From positions 1-34,281 of the forward strand of contig DRJK01000117.1 in NCBI GenBank assembly GCA_011052215.1: a DNA stretch of 34,281 nt. The letters run 5' to 3'. A model generated the notes under the pieces. It worked only from the letters and a program-made list of their open reading frames with translations. It was not told where the DNA came from and did not search any database. A program made the translations under genes and the position numbers. Of the stretch, positions 9,333 to 18,883 are shown piece by piece (position 1 is the stretch's first letter; each line of letters begins with the position of its first letter). This DNA comes from Gammaproteobacteria bacterium (GTDB lineage Bacteria > Pseudomonadota > Gammaproteobacteria > JAADHQ01).

Positions 9333-10004
9333 ATGAAAGGCTCAACACCACATATCGTTTTACTGGATACCGGTATTACCTGGCTAAAACAGGAATACAG
9401 CAACATCCAGTTTGCCTATCAGCAATCATTTTGTCATGCATCCGATGCGCAGGATTCAGCATCACATTGTTCTTCCATGCTGCAGGTTTTATCCAGCAAC
9501 CTTACATGTAAATCACGGGTTAGTCTGGGCAAGGTTTTATCCGCCCCCGGTGTGGGGAATCCCCAGGTTATTTCACGTGGCTTGATGTGGTCTGCGGAGC
9601 TCTTTCCGGATGCAGTCGTCATGCCGCTGGGTTTGATGAAACCTAATTCCAGCATCAAGGCAGCGTTGGAGATTCTTGCCAACACCGGATGCAAAATTTT
9701 TGCGGCGGTAGGAAACCCTTATGAAGATCAGAAATCATGTTTGTATCCGGCGGCCTATCCGGAATGTATTTCAGTTGGTTGTTCCCGTTATTCACAGGTA
9801 TATGACTCATGGCCGGAGAAACCGGACATTCTGGTTGATGAGGAAATGGTTAATTCGGTCAAGGGTATTGATGGCGTTCACCTGGGCACATCAACGGCCA
9901 CAATGCTGGCAGTGGCAGAGTTCTTCAATAACGAGTTCTGTGACAAGCAGGACAGCAAGGAAATAACCGAATCAACTGACTTCCTGCCGAACCAGTATGG
10001 GTAA
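9333..10004 (+). CDS. Compact subtilisin-like (S8 family) serine protease-like protein
   Basis: RBS aggag before ATG 9333 (ORF track start 9279). Asp motif LLDTGI, His motif SHCSSMLQV, AAVGNPYED..YPAAYPECISVG, Ser motif GTSTATMLAVAEF. Confidence 0.72.
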   Translation: MKGSTPHIVLLDTGITWLKQEYSNIQFAYQQSFCHASDAQDSASHCSSMLQVLSSNLTCKSRVSLGKVLSAPGVGNPQVISRGLMWSAELFPDAVVMPLGLMKPNSSIKAALEILANTGCKIFAAVGNPYEDQKSCLYPAAYPECISVGCSRYSQVYDSWPEKPDILVDEEMVNSVKGIDGVHLGTSTATMLAVAEFFNNEFCDKQDSKEITESTDFLPNQYG

Positions 10005-11162
10005 ACAGAGATATAAAAAAATACTGAACGAAGCAATCCACAGGAACTGGGCCAGGGCAATCCACGTCATGTAATACTGGCTTGCAGTAATCATGGGGAG
10101 AAATACCCGCACAATTGCACCTGCCGTTATAAGTAAAAAAACCAGGCTTAATCCTTTCGGCGGGTTACTTACGTCTCTGCCGGTATGACCGAGCGAAACA
10201 CGTGCCATCATTCCGATTGTCATAATGCCAATCCCGCCAAATGCAAAGGCATGTAGCGATATAAATCCGGGAATATCTACAAAATAGCCGGCTGTCTTGA
10301 GGGCAAAACCTGCCGTGATGAACATGTAGGCAACGAACAGTACCCATAACAGGGGTTTGGTCCATACTGATATGGTATACCACATATAAAGACGCAGGCT
10401 GTGCAGGATGGTAAGTGCAAGGGCAAGCATGGCCGTCACCAGAGCGGAGGGAGCAAGGATGTCACTGAACATAAAAAACAGGAACAGGATGAGGCTGCTG
10501 ATATCCAGCAATTTCGAGTTTTTTACTTCTTCCTGACCCGTAGCCATCTCTATAAAAAATGGTATGACACGCCGCCCCATCATTAGTATCAATGCAATAA
10601 TCAGATAAAGCCCTAGATAGATACCCCATCTCATACCATCGGGCAGTACGCCAGTCACACCCAGATAGAAAATAATATTACTGGCCAGCAGAAGCAGTAT
10701 TTTTGACAGGATGCCAAGTTGCTTCCATTGTTTCGAAATGAAAACCGATCGTGCAAAGGACCAGGCAAAAAAGAGGCAAAAAAGAGAGTCGAATGAAGCC
10801 ATGAGATACAAGGCCGACCGGTCTTCTATAAAAGGCATGAGACGGGCAGCGCCCCAGAGTAAAAACATAAGTAAAAGCGGAATGCCTGTTACTGTTTTTA
10901 CGCCTGTCCAGTTAATGACTGCCGTCAGTAGGAAACCGGCAATAACGGCCAGACCATAACCGAAAATCATTTCATGGGCATGCCAGTATGTGAGTGGAAT
11001 ATGCTGTATTCTGATTTGCATACCGAACGAATAGATCAGCATCCATAAGGTAATGGCAATAACCGAAAATAAACCCGCACCGATAAAAAAAGGTCTGAAG
11101 GCCAGGCTCAACCACGGGGCAGTATTATGACTGGGTTGGTCGTCACTAATTTGATTAACCAT
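9972..11162 (-). CDS. nnrS: NnrS family membrane protein
   Basis: LAFRPFFIGAGLFS, YWHAHEMIFGYGLAVIAGFLLTAVINWTG and HAFAFGGIGIMTIGMMARVSLGHTGR are typical of NnrS. Confidence 0.93.
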   Translation of the reverse strand: MVNQISDDQPSHNTAPWLSLAFRPFFIGAGLFSVIAITLWMLIYSFGMQIRIQHIPLTYWHAHEMIFGYGLAVIAGFLLTAVINWTGVKTVTGIPLLLMFLLWGAARLMPFIEDRSALYLMASFDSLFCLFFAWSFARSVFISKQWKQLGILSKILLLLASNIIFYLGVTGVLPDGMRWGIYLGLYLIIALILMMGRRVIPFFIEMATGQEEVKNSKLLDISSLILFLFFMFSDILAPSALVTAMLALALTILHSLRLYMWYTISVWTKPLLWVLFVAYMFITAGFALKTAGYFVDIPGFISLHAFAFGGIGIMTIGMMARVSLGHTGRDVSNPPKGLSLVFLLITAGAIVRVFLPMITASQYYMTWIALAQFLWIASFSIFLYLCLPILVRQEVS

Positions 11163-11250
11163 GGCGTTTTATATCAGAAAATCAACAGGCATAACAGTGT
11201 ATCAGGAAAAATTATCAAATTTATTAACCAGGATTTATTAAGGTTATCAC

Positions 11251-11473
11251 TGTTGCCCCATTAACTTTATCAAGCACATAACAATGTGAGGACATGAAAC
11301 CGGTAAGCCTGATCAAGACCGTCTGCCGCACGGATGCGGCAGCCGAGCCGCCATGGACGGCATGTTTTGCGTGTCTTGATCAGGCTTACCGGTTTCATGT
11401 CCGGATTGCGGGTTAGCCCGAAACGTACTTGTCGCTTACATTTCAACTGTATTCGCTACATGTTAACGGGACA
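11251..11473 (-). repeat. MITE-like palindromic repeat, copy C (inverted relative to B)
   Basis: tgttgccccattaac ... gttaacgggaca ends. Arms and core are the reverse complement of the copy B arrangement. Confidence 0.88.
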
Positions 11474-11493
11474 GTCGCGCAAAGTTAAAAAAA

Positions 11494-11531
11494 ACTGCCC
11501 TTCATTTATGCATGTATACATGAAGGGCAGT
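11494..11531 (-). terminator. Rho-independent terminator of the minus-strand sigma operon
   Basis: actgcccttcat / atgaagggcagt 12-bp perfect stem, followed on the minus strand by a T tract. Confidence 0.8.
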
Positions 11532-11537
11532 ATGGTT

Positions 11538-11969
11538 TTACTTCATTCGGTTTATATTTTCTTTCAGGGCCTGCTCATATATTTCCAGTGCATCATTATT
11601 TCGATGATTTTTTTGCAGGTCGCCCAGGCGCATGTAAACAGCATTCCTGATTGCCAGATTATCGGTTTTATTAAGGATGTTTTGAAACAGTTTGATGGCC
11701 CTTTTTGACTGCCCTCTGGCCTTGTAGATTTCCTCAATCTTGTACATCTGGTAAATTGCAGCCTTCTCAGGGTTGTCAGACATGGCATGTACTGATTCGA
11801 TGACATTCATAAAATCCTGAAGTAGTCCGATGAGGGTTCGCATTCGCTGCAGCTGTTCTGTCTGTTCCGGTTCGGGTGGTGCGGCAGAGACCTGTACCGG
11901 AGCCATGCTGGTTGCCAGTAGCAGTGTGCATGCCAGTATGCCGAGTGGTTTTATGTTAACGAGTTTCAT
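11538..11969 (-). CDS. Secreted TPR-like protein
   Basis: Signal peptide (MKLVNIKPLGILACTLLLATSMAPVQVSA) and TPR-like helices AIKLFQNIL..AVYMRLGDLQ..ALEIYEQAL; third in the sigma-factor operon. Start chosen downstream of the track start at 11984. Confidence 0.6.
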   Translation of the reverse strand: MKLVNIKPLGILACTLLLATSMAPVQVSAAPPEPEQTEQLQRMRTLIGLLQDFMNVIESVHAMSDNPEKAAIYQMYKIEEIYKARGQSKRAIKLFQNILNKTDNLAIRNAVYMRLGDLQKNHRNNDALEIYEQALKENINRMK

Positions 11970-11980
11970 TACTATCTCCT

Positions 11981-12406
11981 TCATGTGTGTTGTATGTATC
12001 GGATGTTATAGCTCTGATGAGGTCCTGCCCCGCCATGTTTATGCAGGCTCGGCAGGTTGAAATCAATTCCATTGGTGTCAGCAAGATCGGGCAGCTTACC
12101 CATGTCTGACAGGCTGGGGATGCGGATATCTCCCCGAGGTGGTATCCAGTTTGTGGTGTCAGTCAACTGGCTCAGCGTAGGATAAGCTGATGATGTGATG
12201 TCTGTCTGCCCGGACGGGTCAGTTAATATCAGTATGGTGATGATGATGGCAAAGGCAGAGGCCAGCGCCAGTTGAGGGACGGTGAAGAAAGTCCGGGCTG
12301 TCTTTTTTTGACGTTGAATGACAGAACCGGAAAAATCGGCAGGTATGGTGATGTCCCGATAATTCTGAACCATATGATCAAGGCTGTTCCGACCGGGCTC
12401 GTTCAT
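11981..12406 (-). CDS. Putative membrane anti-sigma factor
   Basis: Overlaps the sigma-factor gene by 4 nt; single TM (FFTVPQLALASAFAIIITILIL) with a short cytoplasmic N-terminal region. Confidence 0.55.
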   Translation of the reverse strand: MNEPGRNSLDHMVQNYRDITIPADFSGSVIQRQKKTARTFFTVPQLALASAFAIIITILILTDPSGQTDITSSAYPTLSQLTDTTNWIPPRGDIRIPSLSDMGKLPDLADTNGIDFNLPSLHKHGGAGPHQSYNIRYIQHT

Positions 12407-12942
12407 AATATATCGCCTTCAAGTAAACGAAGTTGTTTTTGTGCCTTGTGGAGCAATGCCTTGACAGTACCTGGTCTGCATCTCATTGTTCTGGCTGTTT
12501 CCTCAATTGAGAGGCCCTCAAAAATTCTTAGCATCACCACTTCATGTTGACGTTTTGGTAACCGGTTGACCAATCCCCTGATTTCGATCAGGTGCTGGGT
12601 TACTTCGGTATTGGCGCTGTCCTTGATACGGGCTATTTCTTCATCGGCACCACGTTGTAAAATACTGTCACGTGAACTTTTCCGGTTAAATTCTGCGCAG
12701 ACATTTATCAGTATCCGATATAACCATGTAAAGGGTTCGGCGTGAAACCTGAAACCCCTCAAGCCCTTGTACGCACGCATGAAAACCTCCTGTGTTACAT
12801 CCATGGCATCCTGCTGCTGGTAAAGATAGACGCTGGCCAGGCGGTAAAGACGATCCTGATGACGTTTGACTAACACGGAAAATGCATGGGTGTCACCCTG
12901 TCGAAATTGCCTGACCAGTTCCGTATCTGAAATCCCGTCCAT
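12403..12942 (-). CDS. RNA polymerase ECF sigma factor (sigma-70 family)
   Basis: Region 2 FSVLVKRHQDRLYRLASVYL..DAMDVTQEVFMRAYKGL; region 4 RLPKRQHEVVMLRIFEGLSIEETARTMRCRPGTVKALLHKAQKQLR. Confidence 0.95.
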   Translation of the reverse strand: MDGISDTELVRQFRQGDTHAFSVLVKRHQDRLYRLASVYLYQQQDAMDVTQEVFMRAYKGLRGFRFHAEPFTWLYRILINVCAEFNRKSSRDSILQRGADEEIARIKDSANTEVTQHLIEIRGLVNRLPKRQHEVVMLRIFEGLSIEETARTMRCRPGTVKALLHKAQKQLRLLEGDIL

Positions 12943-13414
12943 TTATCATTCCTGCCAGTGTTTTATCCTGTGATTAAATTAGTGACGGAAACGGTAAAAA
13001 GGTTTACCCGGATGTATGTCATTATTTTTTTTTGCAGCCATATCGACCTAAGCCATTGTTTTAATATCGAATAGTCTACGCACTATAGTGTATTGTTCAA
13101 GGGTTTTTATGACAGGCCAACCCTTCAGGAACTGCTGTGGTATCGAGGTCAGATAGAGAAAAAAACTGGCCGGAAATTACCGGGTAGATTACTTGCTCTC
13201 CCGGCATGAAGGTAGATGCCGGGCGCACGCAGGGTTTAAATAAGCCGTTTGTTGCAGAGACGATAAATATACAGCCTAACCGGCATCATCCCGGTTTATT
13301 CAAGAAATGAATGGTTGATTTTTAATATTGGTATTTACAAATTCGATAATAATTGTTGCGAAAAGGGCTATAAATTGGAACAATACGACTTTATCGCACT
13401 AAAGGACAGAAATA

Positions 13415-13864
13415 ATGGCCGTTAAAAAGAAAACATTAATTAAAAGTAGCATGGCAAAAAGCAAACATGAAGCCGCCGTTTCTGCTTTGTCGACAACCTG
13501 CGAAGAAAGCAATAAGGCAGTTGCTGCAAGGGCAAAAGACGGAAAGAAAAATGCATCCCTGGTGGCAAGGCTTGGTAAAAAAAGAGCTACCCTGACAAGG
13601 CGTAAGAAAATTGCGGTGGCTCGTTTGAAGAAAACCCCTGGGGCAGACAACCGTAAGGCATTAAATGCTGTCATCAAGGACATGAATACAGTCAGCAAGG
13701 ATTTAAAAAAAGCAAAAGCAGTAAAAGATGCCAATAACCTGGAGCTAAGCGGATTACGTGCAACGCTGAAAAAAGCCAGTGCCTACATGAAGGCAATTGC
13801 ATCTGCGGATAAAATCCTGAACAGACCAAAAAAGAAAAAACGTCGCACCAGGAAAAAAACATAA
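13415..13864 (+). CDS. Lys/Ala-rich histone H1-like / nucleoid-associated-like protein
   Basis: 149 aa, highly basic, C-terminal tail RPKKKKRRTRKKT; followed by its own hairpin terminator. Confidence 0.6.
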   Translation: MAVKKKTLIKSSMAKSKHEAAVSALSTTCEESNKAVAARAKDGKKNASLVARLGKKRATLTRRKKIAVARLKKTPGADNRKALNAVIKDMNTVSKDLKKAKAVKDANNLELSGLRATLKKASAYMKAIASADKILNRPKKKKRRTRKKT

Positions 13865-13879
13865 CTGACGGGTATCTTA

Positions 13880-13911
13880 AAGGACGGTTTATCAGCAGGT
13901 AATCCGTCCTT
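13880..13911 (+). terminator. Rho-independent terminator
   Basis: aaggacgg ... ccgtcctt stem followed by a T-rich run, just after the stop at 13864. Confidence 0.7.
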
Positions 13912-14427
13912 CTTTTATGTTTGAATGGTCTGCGCAGATAACTATAGAGCGGCCGTGCCGGTCGGCTTCGGGGTGCGGTTGATCAAGCCATGCCAGAATT
14001 CGGTTTTTTTCAGGTATTTGCCTGTCACTATCAAACGGTAGTTTTAAACTGAAAGGCAGTTATTCAGGAATATCTAATATAGATCGGCTGTCACCCGGCT
14101 TGCCCGTGCATTTAATTGTCCAAAATCATCATTTGTCAGTATTTTACTTGACCAAACCCGGTGAGAATACCAAAATTGTAAATAGTATGTGAGACCCGTT
14201 TTGTATTCAATGAAAAATGAGCCACGGAATACTGGCATCATGCTGCCAGGGTAAATTGATTAAAATCAGGCAAACCACCGCTTCAAAGAGGCTCTGACGG
14301 TACGGTGCGTAAAGAGATAGCCATAATTTTTGATAAAGTTTATTTGCGTTCATTCATGGATAAACGAGGGTTCAGGAAATATAATATTTACAGCTGAATA
14401 ACGGGTTTGAATAGTAAAAAAATACCT

Positions 14428-14452
14428 GATGGCCCCCTCCCGGGGCCTTTAT
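14428..14452 (+). terminator. Hairpin / possible terminator
   Basis: ggcccc-ctcc-cggggcc followed by tttatt. Confidence 0.45.
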
Positions 14453-14502
14453 TATAGTACCTGCTCAGCGGGTGGTGTTTGATTTCATACAAGAGAGGCA
14501 TA

Positions 14503-14979
14503 ATGAAAAAAAAGAAAACAGCTTATTCAGCATGGACGTTAGTTATCGTGTTTATTTGCACCGCCACAATAATGACCGCATATGAATCCTTCAAGGAATT
14601 TTTATTCAAGGGTACACTAACTCCATGGCAATCACATTCCATTACTATTATAGTCACATCCGGAATCGCAACCATTACGGCTTCAATCATGCGTTCATGG
14701 TTGATTATGATTTATTCAAAGGAGAAAGATATTGAAATCAAGGAACAATCACTGGCTTCTTTCGAGTTAATTCTTTCAGCTGTTAACCATATTGTTAATA
14801 ATGTCCTTAATTACCTGCAAGTAATAAGAATTGACATGGATGAATATGGGAAAGTACATGATGACACTATAAAATTGTTTGAAGAAAGCCTTAAAGATGC
14901 TGATAAACAAATGAAAATACTAAATAAAATAAAAACACCCTATGATCCGGAGAGCTATACAGACATATACCCAAGATGA
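14503..14979 (+). CDS. Hypothetical membrane protein with two predicted TM helices and a C-terminal helical domain
   Basis: ATG 14503 has an upstream purine-rich RBS (track start at 14479 is TTG); hydrophobic segments WTLVIVFICTATIMTAY and ITIIVTSGIATITASIM. Confidence 0.55.
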   Translation: MKKKKTAYSAWTLVIVFICTATIMTAYESFKEFLFKGTLTPWQSHSITIIVTSGIATITASIMRSWLIMIYSKEKDIEIKEQSLASFELILSAVNHIVNNVLNYLQVIRIDMDEYGKVHDDTIKLFEESLKDADKQMKILNKIKTPYDPESYTDIYPR

Positions 14980-15048
14980 GCCCTTGCCCCTGACAAACGT
15001 TTGTTGCCGAGAAGCAGATGTTTGCCGGATAATAATCCTCCAATAAAA

Positions 15049-15070
15049 AAGGCCCACATTTGTGAGCCTT
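15049..15070 (-). terminator. Rho-independent terminator downstream of the qmo-hdr operon
   Basis: Minus strand AAGGCTCACAAATGTGGGCCTTTTTTATTG. Confidence 0.75.
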
Positions 15071-15091
15071 GATATCAACCCGACGGGTTAA

Positions 15092-16006
15092 TTATTTTTT
15101 TGCAATCGCATCCAGCTGTTTGGCCTTGATCATCTGCCCATCCAGACCGGATTCCTTATAGCTTTTCCCATAGGCCACGGACATCAATGTCGAGTAGTAT
15201 ACCACCGGGATATCAAACTTGGTGTTGTACTTCTTGTTGATCTGGCCCTGGTAGGCCTCGACGTTCAACTGGCAAACCGGGCAAGGGGTTACGATCATGT
15301 CGGCACCGCCATCATAGGCCGCTTCAATAATGTCCTTGATCAGGGCCTGGCTTTTTTCAGGTTCACTGAAGGCCAGTGCGCCACCACAGCAGGATACCTT
15401 CCTGTCGTAGTTATTGACCGGGTCTGCACCCAGGGTTTCAACCAGTTTATCGAGGTATTTCGGGTTTTCAAAAGACTCACCGTCGATACCAAAAGGGCGG
15501 TTGGTCTGACAGCCGACATAACCGGCGATCTTGATGCCTTCGAGTGGACGGGTGACATGCTTGCCCAGTGCGTCGTAACCGAAGTCTTCAATCAACACTT
15601 CAACCATGTGACGTATGTTCTGGTCGGCCTTAACAGTTAAACCACCTTCGGCCAGGGCCTTGTTGGTTTCCTCCATCAGGCCACCATCATTATGCAGACG
15701 TTCCTGGGTTTCTTTTGTTGCCAGCCAGCAAGCCGCACAGGTTGCGACAATATCCTGGTCAGGGTGAGCCTGTTCAGACAATGCCATGTTACGCGCAGAC
15801 ATGGCCAGACGCGGCAATTCACCACCACCGGCATAACCGATAGAGGCCGCACAGCAGTTCCAGTCCGGGATTTCGTTCAGTTGCACATCCAGCACATCGC
15901 ACATGCTGTTTACCGAGGTCTGATAATTAGAGGCCGAAGCTGCCTTTTGTGACGAGCATCCGGGGTAAAATGAATATTCTTTTTTAGCCATTATATTTTC
16001 TCCCAA
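15092..16006 (-). CDS. hdrB: HdrB-like CCG-domain protein (heterodisulfide reductase subunit B-like)
   Basis: Two CCG motifs: C..NCC..CAAC and C..SCC..CPVC. Confidence 0.9.
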   Translation of the reverse strand: MGENIMAKKEYSFYPGCSSQKAASASNYQTSVNSMCDVLDVQLNEIPDWNCCAASIGYAGGGELPRLAMSARNMALSEQAHPDQDIVATCAACWLATKETQERLHNDGGLMEETNKALAEGGLTVKADQNIRHMVEVLIEDFGYDALGKHVTRPLEGIKIAGYVGCQTNRPFGIDGESFENPKYLDKLVETLGADPVNNYDRKVSCCGGALAFSEPEKSQALIKDIIEAAYDGGADMIVTPCPVCQLNVEAYQGQINKKYNTKFDIPVVYYSTLMSVAYGKSYKESGLDGQMIKAKQLDAIAKK

Positions 16007-16009
16007 GCC

Positions 16010-16630
16010 TCAAAACTGCTTGGCTTTTGCTTCTTCGATTTCACGCGCCTTCTTGAGGATGGCATGCAAGCCTTTGGTGTCTTTAATGCTGTGACCGCCG
16101 AAGTATTCCATCGGGCTCATGCGCTTTGTCATCAACATACTCATGCCCATTTCTTTCATACACAGGGCAGTCTTGATACCTTCAACAAAGCCATTCATGA
16201 AATACAGTTTGAGACCCAACTGCAATTCGTTGACCCGGCCTTTTTTTGTCAGGTTGTCCCAGAAGATGCTGGCAAACTTCATGGTTTGCTGGTTCTTTGG
16301 TGCCAGGCCCAAACGTTTTGCGTAGTGTGCCAGGCCATGCATGATATGGGTGATAGGCAGGCCGCGTGGGCAACGTGCGATACAGTTGTAACACGATGTA
16401 CACATCCACATGGATTCCGAGCTCAGGACAGCTTCACGTTTTCCGGCACGGATCATCATGAACAGTTCCTGTGGCGGGTGATCCCAGTATGGGCCGAACG
16501 GGCATGAGCCGGAGCACACGCCGCACTGCATACACATCTTCACCCATTCGCCTTCCTCGACATTGGCTTCAACTTCCGAGAGGAAGCTGTTGCGGTATTT
16601 TTCAACCATTGCTGTATTCATATCGCTCAT
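16010..16630 (-). CDS. hdrC: HdrC-like 4Fe-4S protein (heterodisulfide reductase subunit C-like)
   Basis: CMQCGVCSGSCPFGP and CTSCYNCIARCPRG. Confidence 0.9.
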   Translation of the reverse strand: MSDMNTAMVEKYRNSFLSEVEANVEEGEWVKMCMQCGVCSGSCPFGPYWDHPPQELFMMIRAGKREAVLSSESMWMCTSCYNCIARCPRGLPITHIMHGLAHYAKRLGLAPKNQQTMKFASIFWDNLTKKGRVNELQLGLKLYFMNGFVEGIKTALCMKEMGMSMLMTKRMSPMEYFGGHSIKDTKGLHAILKKAREIEEAKAKQF

Positions 16631-16642
16631 AATATCGCTCCC

Positions 16643-18883
16643 CTAGAACTTGAATGGGCTCATGCCGATCTTTTCGATCGTCGCGGCCATATCGTTGATG
16701 AGTTGAGGTGCGCGTTCGATATCGGTGATCGCGATCTCGTATGTTTCAACACGTTCAGGCTCAAGACTCAGAGACTGCAAGGTGTCATCGACCTTACTCA
16801 TACGATCCTGGGCAATTTCAGAGCCTTTAACAAAGTGGCACTGGTAGTTCTCACCCTTCTGGCAACCCATCAGAATAATACCGTCATAACCACTGTTGAG
16901 CGCATCTGTTACCCAGATCAGGTTGGTAGAACCCAGACAGCGAATCGGGATGATGCGTGCGAAGGCGCTGTATTCCACGCCGTTCATGGCAGCCATGTCG
17001 AGCGCCGGATAGGCATCGTTTTCACAGGCCAGTACCAGGATGCGTGGCTTTTCGTCGAACTCTTCCGGGATGTCAACGTTCTTGATCTGGTTACCGACGG
17101 TATCGATCGAGTAATTATCAAACGAGATAACACGAACCGGGCAGGCACCCATGCAGGTGCCACAACGACGGCAACGGCCCTCGTTGAACTGCGGGTAACG
17201 CTCCTCGTCTTCATCGATGGCGCCGAATGGACATTCCACAGTGCAGCGTTTGCATTGCGTACAACCCTCCTTGCGGAAGCTCGGGTATGAAAGGTCTCCT
17301 GAACGCGGATGGGCGGCGCGACCCAGCTCGGCATTTTCAGCGGCCTGGATCGCCTTCAGTGCGGCACCCGTGGCATCTTCAATTGCCTGGCCGATGTCCA
17401 TCGGACGACGGGTAGGGCCAGCGGTATAGATACCGGTGCGGCGGGTTTCATACGGGAAGCAGATGAAGTGCGAGTCGTTGAATCCGTGACGCAGTTGCGG
17501 CATGTCCTTACCCTGACGATAATCAAGATTGAGGATGGAATCGACGCTGACTTCCCATTTACCGGGGTCGTCCTGTCCGACCACATCGATATCAACACCA
17601 GCATTGGCAACCATGCCGGTAGCCAGCACGACCAGGTCGGCGTCGGTTGATGTGTCTTCATCCAGGATCATGTCCCTGAACTTGACGGTACAACCATTGC
17701 CGTTATCCGTTACCTCGGAAGCGACACCCTTGGTGAAGTTAATGCCCTTGTCCTGACCGCTGCGGTAGAAGTCTTCACCGCCGGCACCCGGGGTGCGCAG
17801 GTCTGTGAACATAACCGTCGTATCAATCGCAGGGTTCTGATCCTTGAAGTACATGGCCTGCTTGATCGAGGTTGTACAGCAATGACCGGAGCAATATGGC
17901 AGGTGGCCTTCTTCGTCACTACGTTGGCCTGCGCACTGGATGAACACGACGCTGTTAATGTCCTTGCCATCCGCTGTTTTGATCACGCCACCATCCGCGG
18001 CCGCAGCCAGGGCTTCCAGTTCCATTTGTGTAACGACATTTTTGCCCTTGCCATAACCGAGGTGAGGCAATTGATTTGCATCGTATTCGGTGAAGCCGGA
18101 GGTCTGGATGATTGCACCAAAGTTTTCAGTTGCAGTGGCACCGGACTCGGTGGTGATATCGGCTGAGAAACGACCGGGGGCGCCACTGGTTTTGGTGACG
18201 GTGCTGTTCAGGTGTACGGTGATCTTGCTGTCCGCATCGACGGCTGCGATCAGCGCAGCAACGCCGCTGTCTTCAGGGTCCTTGAACGGCGAGCTTTCCG
18301 GGACACGCCTGTACAGGTTTGCAGCAGACCCGCCAAGTGCACCGGTCTTTTCAACAATGGTAGCCTCGTAACCGGCCCTGGCCGCTTCAATAGCCGCCGT
18401 CATGCCGGAGATACCACCACCAACGATCAGCAGGTTCTTTCTGCCTTCAGACTGACCGCTTGGAGTTGGCGGTGTCATCACGCTGACTTCATGTACCGCC
18501 ATACGTGTATAGTCTTCAGCCATTTCCTGCGTGGTTTCAGATGCCTCGTCTGTATCCGGGCGAACCCAGATGACACCTTCACGAACATTGCCACGTGAGA
18601 TGGCGACGTTTTCGAAACTAAACGCCTCTGTCTTGGCCCGCCGGGAACAGGCGACAATCGCAATATGATTGACGCCATCGTTGTCGATGTCATCCTGAAT
18701 CATTTTTACGCCTTCGGCACTACACAGGAAGTCATGTTCTTTTGTGACTTGCGATTTACATTCACGCGTTGCAATGGTGGCCATACCAGCCGTATTGACC
18801 CGATCGCCAATGCCGCAGCCTTTACAGATATAGGTTCCAACTTTCTTTTCTTCTGCCACGGCCTTAACCCTCCGATCCGGCAA
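16643..18883 (-). CDS. qmoB: QmoB-like / HdrA-like flavoprotein with C-terminal MvhD-like domain
   Basis: FAD-binding IVGGGISGMTAAIEAARAGY, CTQCKRCTVECPFGA and CRRCGTCMGACPVRV ferredoxin motifs, MGCQKGENYQCHFVKGSEIAQDRM MvhD-like end. Confidence 0.9.
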   Translation of the reverse strand: MPDRRVKAVAEEKKVGTYICKGCGIGDRVNTAGMATIATRECKSQVTKEHDFLCSAEGVKMIQDDIDNDGVNHIAIVACSRRAKTEAFSFENVAISRGNVREGVIWVRPDTDEASETTQEMAEDYTRMAVHEVSVMTPPTPSGQSEGRKNLLIVGGGISGMTAAIEAARAGYEATIVEKTGALGGSAANLYRRVPESSPFKDPEDSGVAALIAAVDADSKITVHLNSTVTKTSGAPGRFSADITTESGATATENFGAIIQTSGFTEYDANQLPHLGYGKGKNVVTQMELEALAAAADGGVIKTADGKDINSVVFIQCAGQRSDEEGHLPYCSGHCCTTSIKQAMYFKDQNPAIDTTVMFTDLRTPGAGGEDFYRSGQDKGINFTKGVASEVTDNGNGCTVKFRDMILDEDTSTDADLVVLATGMVANAGVDIDVVGQDDPGKWEVSVDSILNLDYRQGKDMPQLRHGFNDSHFICFPYETRRTGIYTAGPTRRPMDIGQAIEDATGAALKAIQAAENAELGRAAHPRSGDLSYPSFRKEGCTQCKRCTVECPFGAIDEDEERYPQFNEGRCRRCGTCMGACPVRVISFDNYSIDTVGNQIKNVDIPEEFDEKPRILVLACENDAYPALDMAAMNGVEYSAFARIIPIRCLGSTNLIWVTDALNSGYDGIILMGCQKGENYQCHFVKGSEIAQDRMSKVDDTLQSLSLEPERVETYEIAITDIERAPQLINDMAATIEKIGMSPFKF

